The notes under the pieces: model-generated
What the model saw: the letters and a program-made list of their open reading frames with translations, nothing else
Told to the model about the DNA's origin: nothing
The model's database searches: none
Program-made: the position numbers and the translations under genes
In this document: one piece after another, positions 54,855 through 63,748 of the stretch
Layout of the letters: each line of letters begins with the position of its first letter
Position numbering within the stretch: position 1 is the first letter of the stretch
Assembly: GCF_023146395.1 (NCBI RefSeq)
Contig: NZ_JAGLCD010000006.1
Span: 62,001 to 126,000 of the forward strand
DNA: 64,000 bases
Direction: 5' to 3'
Origin: Aeromicrobium sp.
GTDB taxonomy: Bacteria; Actinomycetota; Actinomycetes; Propionibacteriales; Nocardioidaceae

Positions 54855-56063
54855 CTAGTGCCGGAGGGCGTCGCTTCGCTCCGGCAGGCGGAAGCTGAGC
54901 GCCACGCCGGTCGCGACGACCCCGGCGACGAGGGGCACCAGGAAGCCGGCGGAGGCGTTCCAGGCGTGGTCGACGACCCATCCGGACAGGGCTGCGCCGG
55001 GGGCGACACCGACCGAGAGGCCCAGCGTGGTCCAGGACAGGGCCTCGGTCAGCCGCGCTGCCGGGACGTTCTCGCGCACCAGGTGCACGGCCGCGACGAG
55101 CGTCGGGGAGATCGCGGCGCCCCCCACGAACAGGCACACCGCGACCCACTCCAGCCGAGGCAGCAGGGTCAGGGGCACGAACGAGAGCGTCAGGGCGACC
55201 AAGGCCGCGCGCAGGCGCCGGACGACGTCCGGCGGTGCCGGGGTCAGACCGAGCACGACGCCGGCGCCGAGGCTGCCCGCCGCCCAGATCGCGAGCATGA
55301 CACCGGCCAGGCCGGGGCGTCCCTGCTCCTGCGTCAGGGCCACCACGACGACCTCGGCGGCGCCGAAGATGACGCCGATCCCGATGCTCGCGACCACGAC
55401 GGGCACGAGGACCCGTCGGTCCAGCGGCACCCGTGGACCAGCCGCACGGCGGACCACGGGCGGCGCCGTGGCGTGCTGCAGGGCGAGCACCAGGCTGCCG
55501 AACGTGCCGGCGACCCCTGCGAGCGCGATCCCGGCGAACTCGTGGACCTGGAGCGTGACCCACGTGGCCAGCACCGGGCCCACGATGAAGACGACCTCGT
55601 CGAGCACGGCCTCCAGGGCGAAGGCCGTGTTGAGCTCGCGGGGGTCGGTCGTGGACGGGTCGCCCAGCAGGTGCGACCACCGTGCGCGGACCATGTTGCC
55701 CGTCTGAGGCGTGGCGGCACCGGCGAGGACCGCCGCCAGGTGGGGCAGCGGCGGCGCGAGGTCGCCGGAGATCGCGGCCACGAGCAGAATCACGCCCGTG
55801 CCGAATCCGAGGGCCCACAGCGTCAGGACCCGCGCCTGGCCCCAGGTGTCGATGAGCCGCCCCTGCAGCGGCGCGGTCGCCGCTGCCGCCAGGACGTAGG
55901 CCGCCGACACCGTGCCGGCGAACGCGTAGGAGTCCGTGCGGCCGGCAACGACCACGACGATCGACAGGCCGAGCATCGACAAGGGAAGCCGCGAGACCAG
56001 CCCGGTCGCGCTGAACGCAAAAGCGCCCGGGCGTGAGAGCACGACGCGGTACGGCGAAGCCAC
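54855..56063 (-). CDS. MFS transporter
   Basis: A 402-residue major facilitator with 12 predicted helices (LSMLGLSIVVVVAGRTDSYAFAGTVSAAYVLAAAATAPLQGRLIDTWGQARVL marks helices 1-2 and the loop). No cytoplasmic domain or recognised substrate motif. GTG 56063 is chosen because AGGAGGA lies directly upstream at the right spacing; a longer frame reaches further but has no ribosome-binding site. It is divergent from cpfC. It could export drugs or metabolites. Confidence 0.85.
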   Translation of the reverse strand: MASPYRVVLSRPGAFAFSATGLVSRLPLSMLGLSIVVVVAGRTDSYAFAGTVSAAYVLAAAATAPLQGRLIDTWGQARVLTLWALGFGTGVILLVAAISGDLAPPLPHLAAVLAGAATPQTGNMVRARWSHLLGDPSTTDPRELNTAFALEAVLDEVVFIVGPVLATWVTLQVHEFAGIALAGVAGTFGSLVLALQHATAPPVVRRAAGPRVPLDRRVLVPVVVASIGIGVIFGAAEVVVVALTQEQGRPGLAGVMLAIWAAGSLGAGVVLGLTPAPPDVVRRLRAALVALTLSFVPLTLLPRLEWVAVCLFVGGAAISPTLVAAVHLVRENVPAARLTEALSWTTLGLSVGVAPGAALSGWVVDHAWNASAGFLVPLVAGVVATGVALSFRLPERSDALRH

Positions 56064-56130
56064 GGTCGTCCTCCTGTCGATCGGGGGCCACTCTAGAGCG
56101 ATGCAGGGTGGGGGGTGACACGATGGGGTC

Positions 56131-57174
56131 ATGGGTGACACCGCACCGTTCGACGCGATCCTGCTGGTCTCGTTCGGAGGCCCCGAGCATGCCGACGAGG
56201 TCGTGCCGTTCCTCGAGAACGTGACCCGCGGGAAGCAGATCCCGCGCGAGCGGCTCGTCGAGGTGGGGGAGCACTACTTCGGCTTCGGCGGCAGGTCCCC
56301 GATCAACGACGCCAACCGCGCCCTGCTGGCCGGCATCGAGGCCGATCTGGGGGCGCACGGCATCGACCTCCCGGTCTACTGGGGCAACCGCAACTGGGAC
56401 CCGTACCTGCGGGAGACGCTCGAGCAGATGGTCGCCGACGGGCACCGCGAGATCGCGTGCTTCGTCACCAGCGCCTACTCGTCCTACTCCGGCTGCCGTC
56501 AGTACCGCGAGGACCTGTTCGAGGCGTCCGAAGGGCTCGACGTGCGTCTGCACCGCCTGCGCCACTACTTCAACCACCCGGGCTTCGTCGGCCCGATCAC
56601 CGATGCGGTCCGGGCCTGCCTCGACGCGGCACCCGCCGACACGCGGCTGGTCTTCGTGACCCACTCGATCCCGACGTCGATGAACGAGGCTTCCGGCGGC
56701 CCCGGCGCGTTCGCGTACGAGCGGCAGCACCGCGAGGTCGCGCGGCTCGTGAGCGAGGCGGTCGGCCACGCCGACCACGACCTCGTCTACTGCTCCCGAT
56801 CCGGACCGCCACAGGTGCCGTGGCTCGAGCCCGACGTCAACGACCACCTCGAGGAGCTGGCGGGACGGGGCGTGTCGTCGGTCGCGGTCGTCCCGATCGG
56901 CTTCATCTCCGACCACATGGAGGTCGTGTACGACCTCGACACCGAGGCCTCGGCCACCGCGGAGCGTCTCGGGCTGACCTACGTCCGTGTCGACACCCCC
57001 GACACCGCGCCGGCCTTCATCCAGATGGTGCGCGAGCTCGTGCTCGAGCGGGCCGCCGCGCTGCGCGAGGAGTCGCCCGAGCGCGTCACGGTGGGCGATC
57101 TGCCGCCGTGGGCCGACCACTGCGCCGCGACCTGCTGCCTGAATCCCCGCTCCACCCGCACGGCGCTCGTGTGA
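56131..57174 (+). CDS. cpfC: Coproporphyrin III ferrochelatase
   Basis: Inserts Fe(II) into coproporphyrin III in the gram-positive (coproporphyrin-dependent) heme route. The 347-residue actinobacterial enzyme shows [26 protein letters not shown], the [15 protein letters not shown] block, [16 protein letters not shown] and [23 protein letters not shown]. The C-terminal [10 protein letters not shown] plus an internal Cys would hold the [2Fe-2S] cluster found in actinobacterial ferrochelatases. It overlaps the inositol monophosphatase gene by four bases. Confidence 0.95.
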   Translation: MGDTAPFDAILLVSFGGPEHADEVVPFLENVTRGKQIPRERLVEVGEHYFGFGGRSPINDANRALLAGIEADLGAHGIDLPVYWGNRNWDPYLRETLEQMVADGHREIACFVTSAYSSYSGCRQYREDLFEASEGLDVRLHRLRHYFNHPGFVGPITDAVRACLDAAPADTRLVFVTHSIPTSMNEASGGPGAFAYERQHREVARLVSEAVGHADHDLVYCSRSGPPQVPWLEPDVNDHLEELAGRGVSSVAVVPIGFISDHMEVVYDLDTEASATAERLGLTYVRVDTPDTAPAFIQMVRELVLERAAALREESPERVTVGDLPPWADHCAATCCLNPRSTRTALV

Positions 57175-58004
57175 GCCCCACGACCCCGGGGCCGGGCGTG
57201 AGCACCGCGACGGCGGAGTCGCAGCTGCTGCTGGACCTCGCGACCTCGGTGGGCCGAGAGGCCGCGGCGCTCGTGCGTCGCCTCAGGCCCGAGGGCCGCG
57301 TGCCCGTCGCCGACACCAAGACCAGTGCGACCGACCCCGTCACGGCGATCGACCGGGCGAGCGAGGAGCTCATCCGGGCCCGGGTGGCCGCAGCGCGGCC
57401 CGGCGACGGCTTCCTCGGCGAGGAAGGCGACACCGTCGTGGGCACGAGCGGTGTCGAGTGGGTCGTCGACCCGATCGACGGCACCGTCAACTTCATGTAC
57501 GGCGTCCCGGCCTATGCCGTCTCGATCGCCGCGCGTCGGGGTGACCAGGTCCTGGCCGGCTTCGTCGTCAACGTGGCCGACGGCCGGGAGTGGGGAGCCA
57601 CCCTGGGCGGGGGAGCGTTCCGCCTGGACGGGACACCGCGCCGCATCGCCGCGCCCGCGCCACCACCGGTCGCGCACCTGCTCGTCGCGACGGGCTTCGG
57701 GTACGAGCCCGAGGTCCGGGCGGCCCAGGGGGAGTCCGTCGCTCGGTTGCTGCCCCAGGTCCGCGACGTCCGTCGCGTCGGTGCGGCCGCCCTCGACCTG
57801 TGTGCCCTGGCCGAGGGCACCGTCGACGCCTACGTCGAGCAGGGTCTGCACCCGTGGGACCTGGCGGCAGGGGGTCTCGTGGCGACCGAGGCGGGGGTGC
57901 TGCTGGCCGGCCTGGACGGCCCTCCGGACCGCCGCCTCGTGATGGGCGCCCACCCTGACGTCGCGGCGGAATATTTCGCGCTCGTGCGCGCTTGTGGGTT
58001 CTGA
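57171..58004 (+). CDS. suhB: Inositol-1-monophosphatase family protein
   Basis: A 277-residue magnesium-dependent phosphatase. The family sites are all present: the Glu pair in [19 protein letters not shown] with the catalytic Asp residues, and [14 protein letters not shown]. It probably hydrolyses inositol phosphate or a related sugar phosphate, feeding phosphatidylinositol and mycothiol synthesis in actinobacteria. GTG 57171 overlaps the cpfC stop (GTGA); GTG 57198 is an alternative. Its position matches suhB in the mycobacterial dut-suhB neighbourhood. Confidence 0.9.
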   Translation: MSPTTPGPGVSTATAESQLLLDLATSVGREAAALVRRLRPEGRVPVADTKTSATDPVTAIDRASEELIRARVAAARPGDGFLGEEGDTVVGTSGVEWVVDPIDGTVNFMYGVPAYAVSIAARRGDQVLAGFVVNVADGREWGATLGGGAFRLDGTPRRIAAPAPPPVAHLLVATGFGYEPEVRAAQGESVARLLPQVRDVRRVGAAALDLCALAEGTVDAYVEQGLHPWDLAAGGLVATEAGVLLAGLDGPPDRRLVMGAHPDVAAEYFALVRACGF

Positions 58005-58143
58005 CGCGGCGCCGACAGCGGCGCTGGGGCCGGTGTGCAACAATCACCCGGCCGGACGCTCGACCCGCACCCGAGGTCGGGGTCTGTGACGTCGCTTGAC
58101 CGCCCACACACCCGGGTACGCCTGACGCTGGAGGAACACACGC

Positions 58144-58443
58144 ATGGCCACCGACTACGACGCTCCCCGCAAGACCGAGGAGGAGCAGTCCGAGGACTCC
58201 ATCGAGGAGCTCAAGGCCCGCCGCCACGAGAAGAACTCCGGCAAGGTCGACGAGGACGAGGTCGAGGCGGCCGAGTCCTTCGAGCTGCCCGGTGCCGACC
58301 TCTCCCACGAGGAGCTCGCGGTCCAGGTCGTGCCGAAGCAGCTCGACGAGTTCACCTGCAGCTCGTGCTTCCTGGTGCACCACCGCAGCCAGCTCGCCGA
58401 GGAGAAGAACGGCCAGTTCATCTGCCGCGACTGCGCCTACTGA
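58144..58443 (+). CDS. DUF4193 zinc-ribbon protein
   Basis: A 99-residue acidic protein of the DUF4193 family (Rv2699c type). The N-terminal two thirds is charged and probably helical; the C-terminal CSSC and CRDC pair forms a zinc ribbon. A GGAGG ribosome-binding site precedes ATG 58144. Highly conserved in actinobacteria but of unknown function; zinc-ribbon proteins of this size often bind RNA polymerase or ribosomes, which is inference here. Confidence 0.9.
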   Translation: MATDYDAPRKTEEEQSEDSIEELKARRHEKNSGKVDEDEVEAAESFELPGADLSHEELAVQVVPKQLDEFTCSSCFLVHHRSQLAEEKNGQFICRDCAY

Positions 58444-58515
58444 GTCCAGGTCTGGTCCGCGGGTCGGGCCCGACGGTCTGAGACGACCCGCGGCCGGCCT
58501 CGCCCCCTGGTCCGC

Positions 58516-58953
58516 CTAGCGCTTGCGGCTCTTCTTGTTCTTCTTCCTGGTGCTCGCGGCGTGCTCGGCCTTGGCCTCGGCGACCTCGTCGGCCATGCGG
58601 TCGCCCATGATGCCCTTCATGCCCGGCGGAAGCTGGCCCGTCGACCGGACCCAGTACTGAGCGGTCTGGCGACGCACCGCGACCTTGACGACCTGGACGA
58701 GGGCGCCGCCGACGATGGCCCACCCGATCGCCTCGCGGAGCTCGACCTCGGGATTGTCCGACGAGGTCGGGGGCTTGCGACCGGTGACGGCCCGCCACGC
58801 GCCGGCCGCCACGACCGGAGCCGCCGCGGAGGCCGCGAGGGTCGTGGAGCGGTCCATCAGCTTCCAGGCCGTCTTGGACCTGCGTCCCTGCTTCGGGGTG
58901 GGGGACGCCACCACCGGCGTCGCGTCCTTCGTGCGCTGACGTCGCTTGGCCAC
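58516..58953 (-). CDS. DUF4235 membrane protein
   Basis: A 145-residue protein with basic termini (MAKRRQRTK and RKKNKKSRKR) around a DUF4235-like core: KTAWKLMDRSTTLAASAAAPVVAAGAWRAVTGRKPP and AIGWAIVGGALVQVVKVAVRRQTAQYW, two probable membrane helices. The function is unknown. GTG 58953 was chosen to match family length. It ends 72 bases from DUF4193 (convergent) and follows DUF3093 by two bases, so it is probably cotranscribed with that gene. Confidence 0.8.
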   Translation of the reverse strand: MAKRRQRTKDATPVVASPTPKQGRRSKTAWKLMDRSTTLAASAAAPVVAAGAWRAVTGRKPPTSSDNPEVELREAIGWAIVGGALVQVVKVAVRRQTAQYWVRSTGQLPPGMKGIMGDRMADEVAEAKAEHAASTRKKNKKSRKR

Positions 58954-58955
58954 GG

Positions 58956-59441
58956 TCAGACTCCCTTCTGCGGTGCACCGCCGGCGGAGGTGCGGCGACC
59001 AGTCTGCCGCAGGTCCTCGATCGCGGCAGCCAGGTGATCGGGCCGACGACTTCCGAGCAGCCAGTACGGGTGGGGGTCGGCGGGGTCCTGGATCGTGACC
59101 CGCACGCCGGTGTCGATCCAGGGCCGGGTCGCGAGCCACGCGCGGACGTCGGCGCGCGGGCCCATGACCTCGCGGTACGCCGTGCGGTCGAGGATCTCGA
59201 CCTCGCCCAGGAACTCCGGGGAGATGTGCGCGCGTCCGGCGTGCAGCTCGGCGTCGACCGCGACCTGCAACGCGCCGTAGGCGGCCACGAAGCCGTAGCC
59301 GACCGCCGCGGCCGCGGCCGCCGCGACGGCTGCGATGACCGGGGTGGTCGCGACGAAGACGAGCCAGCCGCACGTGAGACCGAATCCCGTGGCGCCGATC
59401 CACCAGGCGACGGGAGCGGTCAGGCGTTCGCGGTGCGTCAC
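58956..59441 (-). CDS. DUF3093 membrane protein
   Basis: A 161-residue protein with two N-terminal membrane helices (LTAPVAWWIGATGFGLTCGWLVFVATTPVIAAVAAAAAAAVGYGFVAAYG) and a small soluble domain with RPWIDTGVRVTIQDPADPHPYWLLGSRRPDHLAAAI, the DUF3093 pattern. The same gene faces dut in mycobacteria (Rv2698). GTG 59441 lies seven bases after TAGACT (minus strand, 59448-59453), so it is leaderless; its -10 overlaps that of dut. Function unknown. Confidence 0.87.
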   Translation of the reverse strand: MTHRERLTAPVAWWIGATGFGLTCGWLVFVATTPVIAAVAAAAAAAVGYGFVAAYGALQVAVDAELHAGRAHISPEFLGEVEILDRTAYREVMGPRADVRAWLATRPWIDTGVRVTIQDPADPHPYWLLGSRRPDHLAAAIEDLRQTGRRTSAGGAPQKGV

Positions 59442-59447
59442 GGCGCC

Positions 59448-59457
59448 AGTCTAGGGT
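59448..59457. promoter_or_regulatory. Overlapping divergent -10 boxes of dut and DUF3093
   Basis: The ten bases AGTCTAGGGT contain TAGACT on the minus strand (59448-59453) and TAGGGT on the plus strand (59452-59457), each exactly seven bases before its start codon. The two hexamers share two bases, so polymerase cannot occupy both at once. Confidence 0.7.
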
Positions 59458-59463
59458 CGGCCC

Positions 59464-59925
59464 ATGGTCTCCATCCCCCTGACCCGCCTCGATCCGGACG
59501 TCCCGGTGCCCTCCTACGCACGCCCGGGTGACGCCGGTGCCGACCTGGTCAGCACCGTCGAGGTCACGATCGCCCCGGGTGAGCGCGAGCTCGTGCCCAC
59601 CGGCATCGCCCTCGCCCTGCCGGAGGGCCACGCGGCCTTCGTCCACCCGAGGTCCGGTCTGGCCTGGCGCCACGGTGTCTCGATCGTCAACACCCCCGGC
59701 ACGATCGACGCCGGGTACCGTGGAGAGATCAAGGTCGTCCTGGTCAACCTCGACCCGCGCGAACCCTTCACGGTCCGCCGCGGCGACCGCATCGCCCAGC
59801 TCGTCGTGCAGCGGGTCGAGACCGCCCGTTTCGTCGAGGTCGACGCGCTCGACGAGACCGAGCGCGGGGTGGGCGGCTACGGGTCGACCGGGGGACACGA
59901 AAGCCTGCACCGGAAGGACGTCTGA
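59464..59925 (+). CDS. dut: dUTP diphosphatase
   Basis: Hydrolyses dUTP to dUMP and pyrophosphate, keeping uracil out of DNA and supplying dUMP. The 153-residue trimeric enzyme has motifs 1 to 5: [24 protein letters not shown] (Ser/Arg of motif 2), [13 protein letters not shown] (uracil-binding Tyr), [11 protein letters not shown] and the C-terminal [13 protein letters not shown] 59464 is leaderless behind TAGGGT. It shares one base with the next gene, so dut-DUF3710 are cotranscribed. Confidence 0.95.
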   Translation: MVSIPLTRLDPDVPVPSYARPGDAGADLVSTVEVTIAPGERELVPTGIALALPEGHAAFVHPRSGLAWRHGVSIVNTPGTIDAGYRGEIKVVLVNLDPREPFTVRRGDRIAQLVVQRVETARFVEVDALDETERGVGGYGSTGGHESLHRKDV

Positions 59926-60644
59926 TGGGGATCTTCTCACCGCGCCGACGCACCGAGCGCGACGCCAGGGCCGAGGCCGAGGCTGACCAGGCCCGTGCTG
60001 AACGCGCCGTGGCAGCCGAGCAGGCTCAGGTGGACTCCGAGACCGCGGGGGGACCGTGGGACGTCGCCGACCAGCCCGAGCTGGGCCGGCGCCTCGACTT
60101 CGGGGCCCTGCGCTTCAGCGTCCCCGAGGGTTACGTCGTGCAGCGCCCCGCCAACGACGACGACGGACTGGTTCCGGTCGTGCTGCTGCGTGGTCCGGAG
60201 GGTGCTCTGCGCCTTCGGGTGTTCGCCGCGCCGCGCGACGGCGGCCTGTGGGACGAGCTGCGGGCCGACGTGGTGCGCGAGGTGCAGGAGCGCAAGGGCA
60301 CGGCCGAGGAGGTCGACGGACCGTTCGGCACTGAGGTCCGGTGTGTCCTGCCGGTCACGACTCCCGACGGCGCCCCGGCCGTCCAGCCGAGCCGGGTCAT
60401 CGGGGTCGACGGCCCCCGATGGACCGTCCGTGGCACGTTTCTCGGCCCCGTGGCCAAGGACCCCCGTGACGACGGCGACCTGATGGGCGTCTTCCGCGGT
60501 GCCGTCGTGGTGCGTGGACCCGAGGCGCGACGGCCGGGTGAGGTGCTGCCCCTGACCCTCCCGGCTGGTGCCCGCGAGCCCGCGGAAACGGACCAGTCCG
60601 GCAGCACGGGCGCGACGTCGGACGCCGACACGGACGCGTCGTAG
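59925..60644 (+). CDS. DUF3710 family protein
   Basis: A 239-residue protein with a charged coiled-coil-like N-terminus (RRRTERDARAEAEADQARAERAVAAEQAQ), then a conserved domain beginning GPWDVADQPELGRRLDFGALRFSVPEG and ending with GPRWTVRGTFLGPVAKDP, and an acidic tail. The DUF3710 family is the neighbour of dut in most actinobacteria (Rv2696c). No function is known. ATG follows the dut stop with one shared base. Confidence 0.88.
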   Translation: MGIFSPRRRTERDARAEAEADQARAERAVAAEQAQVDSETAGGPWDVADQPELGRRLDFGALRFSVPEGYVVQRPANDDDGLVPVVLLRGPEGALRLRVFAAPRDGGLWDELRADVVREVQERKGTAEEVDGPFGTEVRCVLPVTTPDGAPAVQPSRVIGVDGPRWTVRGTFLGPVAKDPRDDGDLMGVFRGAVVVRGPEARRPGEVLPLTLPAGAREPAETDQSGSTGATSDADTDAS

Positions 60645-60653
60645 GATCGAGAC

Positions 60654-61007
60654 ATGCCCGGAATCCTCAGCCGCGCGTTCGACCGGTTCACGACCGAGCA
60701 GCGCGATGCCGCCGACCTGCGTGACGACGCGGAGCGGTCGGGGTGCTGTCACATCGCCGACACCGTCGAGCGTGAGCGGGTCGCGATCCACGGCGTCGTG
60801 CGCAGCGTGACGCAGCGGTCGGTCGACGGCATCTCGACCCTCGAGGCCGAGCTGTACGACGGGTCCGACAGCGTCACCCTGGTGTGGCTGGGCCGCCGGC
60901 GCATCACCGGGATCTCGACGGGTCGCTCGCTGACCGCCAGGGGGCGGCTCGGCACCCGCGGCGGGCGGAAGGTCATCCACAACCCCGCGTACGAGCTCGA
61001 TGCCTGA
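60654..61007 (+). CDS. OB-fold nucleic-acid-binding protein
   Basis: A 117-residue single OB-fold protein: ERVAIHGVVRSVTQRSVDGISTLEAELYDGSDSVTLVWLGRRRITGISTGRSLTARGRLGTRGGRKVIHNPAYEL. The five-strand pattern with a VVWLGRRRI-type strand is the actinobacterial Rv2694c-like family. It probably binds ssDNA or RNA. ATG 60654 is seven bases after TAGGAT (60642-60647), so it is leaderless, with its -10 partly over the DUF3710 stop. DUF3159 overlaps its end by eight bases. Confidence 0.85.
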   Translation: MPGILSRAFDRFTTEQRDAADLRDDAERSGCCHIADTVERERVAIHGVVRSVTQRSVDGISTLEAELYDGSDSVTLVWLGRRRITGISTGRSLTARGRLGTRGGRKVIHNPAYELDA

Positions 61008-61686
61008 GCCCACCGTCGAGACCGTCGAGGAGCTCGTCCGCCGTCAGCTGGCGGCCGCCTTCGGGGGACTGCGAGGCGTCGTCGAGAGCGCAGTGCCCAG
61101 TCTGGCGTTCCTCGTCGCCTACCTGGTCACCGACGAGCTGCGACGCTCGATCGTCATCGCCGTCGCGGTGGCCCTCGTGCTGCTGGTGATCCGTCTCGTG
61201 CAGCGCAGCACCCCGCAGTTCGTCATCAACGCCCTGATCGTGATCGGCATCGGGGCGCTGTTCGCCTCGCGCTCAGGGGAAGCGCGTGACGTCTTCCTGC
61301 CCGGCATCCTCTACAACGGCGCTTACGCCGTCGTGCTGATCGGCACGATCCTGGTCGGGTGGCCCGTGGTCGGGTTCCTGGTCGGCAGCCTGAGCGGCGA
61401 CGTCACCTCCTGGCACCGCGACAGTGCCCTGGTCGCGCTCTGCTCCCGGCTGACCTGGCTCCTGGCCGCGCCCTGCGTGCTGCGCGTCCTGGTGCAGTAC
61501 CCGCTGTACGCCGCCGACGAGGTCGGGCTGCTGGGCACCGCGAAGATCGTGATGGGCTGGCCGCTGCAGGTCGCGGCGCTGCTCGCGATGGCGGCCCTGC
61601 TGAGCCGCAACTCCACGCCGGCGTCGGCGCTGACGCGACCAGCCCTCGGGACCGACGACGACGGCGTACCGCGCGATCCCGCCTGA
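61000..61686 (+). CDS. DUF3159 membrane protein
   Basis: A 228-residue membrane protein with about six helices (PSLAFLVAYLVTDELRRSIVIAVAVALVLLVIRLV, FVINALIVIGIGALFASRSGEARDVFLPGILYNGAYAVVLIGTILVGWPVVGFLVGSL). The DUF3159 pattern is clear and the gene sits next to ceoC as in mycobacteria. It overlaps the OB-fold gene by eight bases (ATGCCTGA), so translation is coupled. Function is unknown; linkage to TrkA-type potassium genes is suggestive only. Confidence 0.87.
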   Translation: MPEPTVETVEELVRRQLAAAFGGLRGVVESAVPSLAFLVAYLVTDELRRSIVIAVAVALVLLVIRLVQRSTPQFVINALIVIGIGALFASRSGEARDVFLPGILYNGAYAVVLIGTILVGWPVVGFLVGSLSGDVTSWHRDSALVALCSRLTWLLAAPCVLRVLVQYPLYAADEVGLLGTAKIVMGWPLQVAALLAMAALLSRNSTPASALTRPALGTDDDGVPRDPA

Positions 61687-61714
61687 TCGCGGCACCCGGG
61701 CTAGGCTCGGCAGC

Positions 61715-62191
61715 GTGTCTCCCATCTTCTCCCTCGAGTTCCCGCAGAGCCTGGCGACGTTCGACGACTACGACGCCGCCCAGAAGGCGGTCGACGCCCT
61801 GTCGGACGCCGAGTTCCCCGTGCAGAACCTGCTCATCGTCGGCACCGACCTCAAGCAGGTCGAGCGCGTCACGGGCCGGCTCACGACCGGGCGCGTCGCC
61901 CTGGCCGGTGGCCTCTCGGGTCTGTGGCTCGGCGTCCTCGTCGGTCTGCTGATCGGGCTGTTCGCCTCCGAGACCCACCTCGCCCAGATCCTCGCCACGA
62001 GCGCCCTGGTGGGCGCGGGGTTCGGCGCCGTCTGGGGGCTGCTGGGCTACGCGGCGACGCGCGGTCGCCGCGACTTCAGCAGTGTCCGCACGGTCGTCGC
62101 CACGCGGTACGAGGTCCTGGTCGAGCACCGGCACCTCGCGCGGGCCAAGGAGCTCCTCGGTCCCGTGGGTCAGCCGGACCCCTTCGCCTGA
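61715..62191 (+). CDS. General stress protein-like membrane protein (GSP17M/YflT type)
   Basis: A 158-residue protein with a GSP17M-like start (LATFDDYDAAQKAVDALSDAEFPVQNLLIVGTDLKQVERVTGRL), followed by a two-helix glycine-rich membrane hairpin (VALAGGLSGLWLGVLVGLLIGLF and TSALVGAGFGAVWGLLGYAA) and a short basic C-terminus. A role in stress response is inferred from the family name only. GTG 61715 is eight bases after TAGGCT (61702-61707). It lies convergent with ceoC. Confidence 0.8.
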   Translation: MSPIFSLEFPQSLATFDDYDAAQKAVDALSDAEFPVQNLLIVGTDLKQVERVTGRLTTGRVALAGGLSGLWLGVLVGLLIGLFASETHLAQILATSALVGAGFGAVWGLLGYAATRGRRDFSSVRTVVATRYEVLVEHRHLARAKELLGPVGQPDPFA

Positions 62192-62222
62192 CCGGTTCGC
62201 CGGTCCGCGTGACGGGCGCGGG

Positions 62223-62885
62223 TCACCCCTTCGGGGCGAGCAGGGCCGCCAGCTCGGCCTCGGCGTCGGTCTGGGTCACGAAGAGCAGCTGGTCGCCGGC
62301 CTCGAGCGCGCGGTCGCGGTCCGGGCTGAGGATCGACGTGTCGCGCAGGATCGCGACCAGCAGCACGTCACTGGGCCACGGCACGTCGGCCACTCGCGTG
62401 CCGACGAGCGGCGAGTCCTCCGGCATCGTCAGCTCCACCAGGTTGGTGTTGCTCTGGCGGAACGTGAACAGGCGCACGAGGTCGCCGATCGCCACGGCCT
62501 CCTCCACGAGCGCGGCCATGAGCCGCGGGGTCGACACCGCGACGTCGACCCCCCACGACTCGCCGAACAGCCACTCGTTGGACGGGTGGTTGACCCGTCC
62601 CACGGTGCGCGGCACCGCGAACTCGGTCTTGGCGAGCAGGGAGATGACCAGGTTCGCCTTGTCGTCGCCGGTGGCCGAGATCACGACGTCGCACGTCTCG
62701 AGCCGTGCCTCCTCGAGCGAGGAGAGCTCGCACGCGTCGGCCAGCAGCCACTGAGCGCCGGGCACAGCCTCGGACCGGATCGACGCCGGGGACTTGTCGA
62801 TCAGCAGGACGTGGTGACCGTTCTCGACGAGCTCGGTGGCCACCGAACGTCCCACGGCTCCTGCTCCAGCGATCGCGACGCGCAT
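62223..62885 (-). CDS. ceoC: TrkA-type potassium uptake regulator (CeoC-like)
   Basis: A 220-residue TrkA-N/TrkA-C protein. The Rossmann ring-forming domain begins MRVAIAGAGAVGRSVATEL with the nucleotide acid in LLIDKSP, and VISATGDDKANLVISLLAKTEF follows; the C-terminal TrkA-C domain includes LVELTMPEDSPLVGTRVADV and ILSPDRDRALEAGDQLLFVT. Such proteins gate Trk/Ktr potassium channels by sensing NAD(H) or ATP/ADP. It shares one base with the upstream CeoB-like gene (stop TGATG). Confidence 0.9.
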   Translation of the reverse strand: MRVAIAGAGAVGRSVATELVENGHHVLLIDKSPASIRSEAVPGAQWLLADACELSSLEEARLETCDVVISATGDDKANLVISLLAKTEFAVPRTVGRVNHPSNEWLFGESWGVDVAVSTPRLMAALVEEAVAIGDLVRLFTFRQSNTNLVELTMPEDSPLVGTRVADVPWPSDVLLVAILRDTSILSPDRDRALEAGDQLLFVTQTDAEAELAALLAPKG

Positions 62886-63559
62886 CAGTGGGCCTCCGTC
62901 CCTGCGTCGGGTCCGGACGTCAGCACCGCGTGCGCCGCCTCGGCGCGGTCGTCGCGCATGAAGACGCTCAGGTAGTCGCCCTCCTGGATCGCCATCGCCG
63001 CCGTCGGGACGACGCCGCTGCCGAGCCGGGTCACGTACGCGACCCGCACGTCGGCGGCCTCCTCGAGCTCGGAGATCGACCGCCCGACCCACCCGAACGG
63101 GGCGTAGACGCTGTCGAGCCGCAGCTCTCCGGACGGATCGCGCCACTGGGGCTCCGAACCGGCGGGCAGGAGCCGGCGCAGGACCTGGTCGGCCGCCCAC
63201 GGAACGGTGGCGACGGTGGGGATGCCGAGCCGTTCGTAGACCTCGGCGCGGCCGGCGTCGTAGATCCGGGCGACGACGTTCGTGACGCCGAACAGCTCGC
63301 GCGCGACCCGCGCGGAGATGATGTTGGAGTTGTCGCCGCTGGAGACCGCGGCGAAGGCATCGGCCCGTTCGATCCCGGCCTGGCGCAGCACGTCGCGGTC
63401 GAAGCCCATGCCGGTCACGGTGAGCCCCCCGTACGTGGGTCCGAGCCTGCGGAACGCCTCGGCGTTGGAGTCGATCACGGCGGTCGTGTGGCCGCGTTCC
63501 TCGAGGCTGCGTGCGAGCGACGAGCCGACGCGTCCGCACCCCATGATGACGATGTGCAC
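62885..63559 (-). CDS. ceoB: TrkA-type potassium uptake regulator (CeoB-like)
   Basis: A 224-residue partner of CeoC: MHIVIMGCGRVGSSLARSLEERGHTTAVIDSNAEAFRRL gives the GxGxxG and acidic Asp of an NAD-binding Rossmann fold, then AAVSSGDNSNIISARVARELFGV. A C-terminal TrkA-C domain holds VAYVTRLGSGVVPTAAMAIQEGDYLSVFM. It belongs to the same operon as ceoC. The channel subunit is not in the window. GTG 63559 is seven bases after TAGCGT on the minus strand (63566-63571), so leaderless. Confidence 0.9.
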   Translation of the reverse strand: MHIVIMGCGRVGSSLARSLEERGHTTAVIDSNAEAFRRLGPTYGGLTVTGMGFDRDVLRQAGIERADAFAAVSSGDNSNIISARVARELFGVTNVVARIYDAGRAEVYERLGIPTVATVPWAADQVLRRLLPAGSEPQWRDPSGELRLDSVYAPFGWVGRSISELEEAADVRVAYVTRLGSGVVPTAAMAIQEGDYLSVFMRDDRAEAAHAVLTSGPDAGTEAH

Positions 63560-63689
63560 GAGGCGACGCTACACCGGCGGCGGGGCCGTCGCCGCGGTGC
63601 TGAGAGGTCGGACCGCCACGAGAGGGTGCGCCGGGCTGGGAGCGCCTCACGGCGCGTGGCCGCTCGTAGCGGCTGATGTTGAGACCCGG

Positions 63690-63712
63690 GGCTACCTCAG
63701 CCCGGCGCCCGC
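63690..63712. promoter_or_regulatory. Hairpin in the ceoB upstream region
   Basis: The 189-base gap between ceoB and the next gene contains CCGGG paired with CCCGG around GCTACCTCAG (about 63693-63712), an inverted repeat that could end the transcript arriving from the partial gene. I see no riboswitch that I can name. No coding frame is convincing here. Confidence 0.35.
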
Positions 63713-63748
63713 TCAGTCTAACGGCCGGCCCAACCCGTCACGAAGCCG

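Noticed and set aside
51315..56036. 1573-residue open frame opposite putA and the MFS gene
   Set aside because: It mirrors the codon pattern of putA on the other strand and has Arg/Gly/Asp-rich low-complexity composition without any domain; it is a GC-rich shadow.
63560..63748. Possible c-di-AMP riboswitch upstream of the potassium regulator
   Set aside because: Only a simple hairpin is visible; I cannot match the known motif elements and the transcript start next to 63559 would exclude most of the region.
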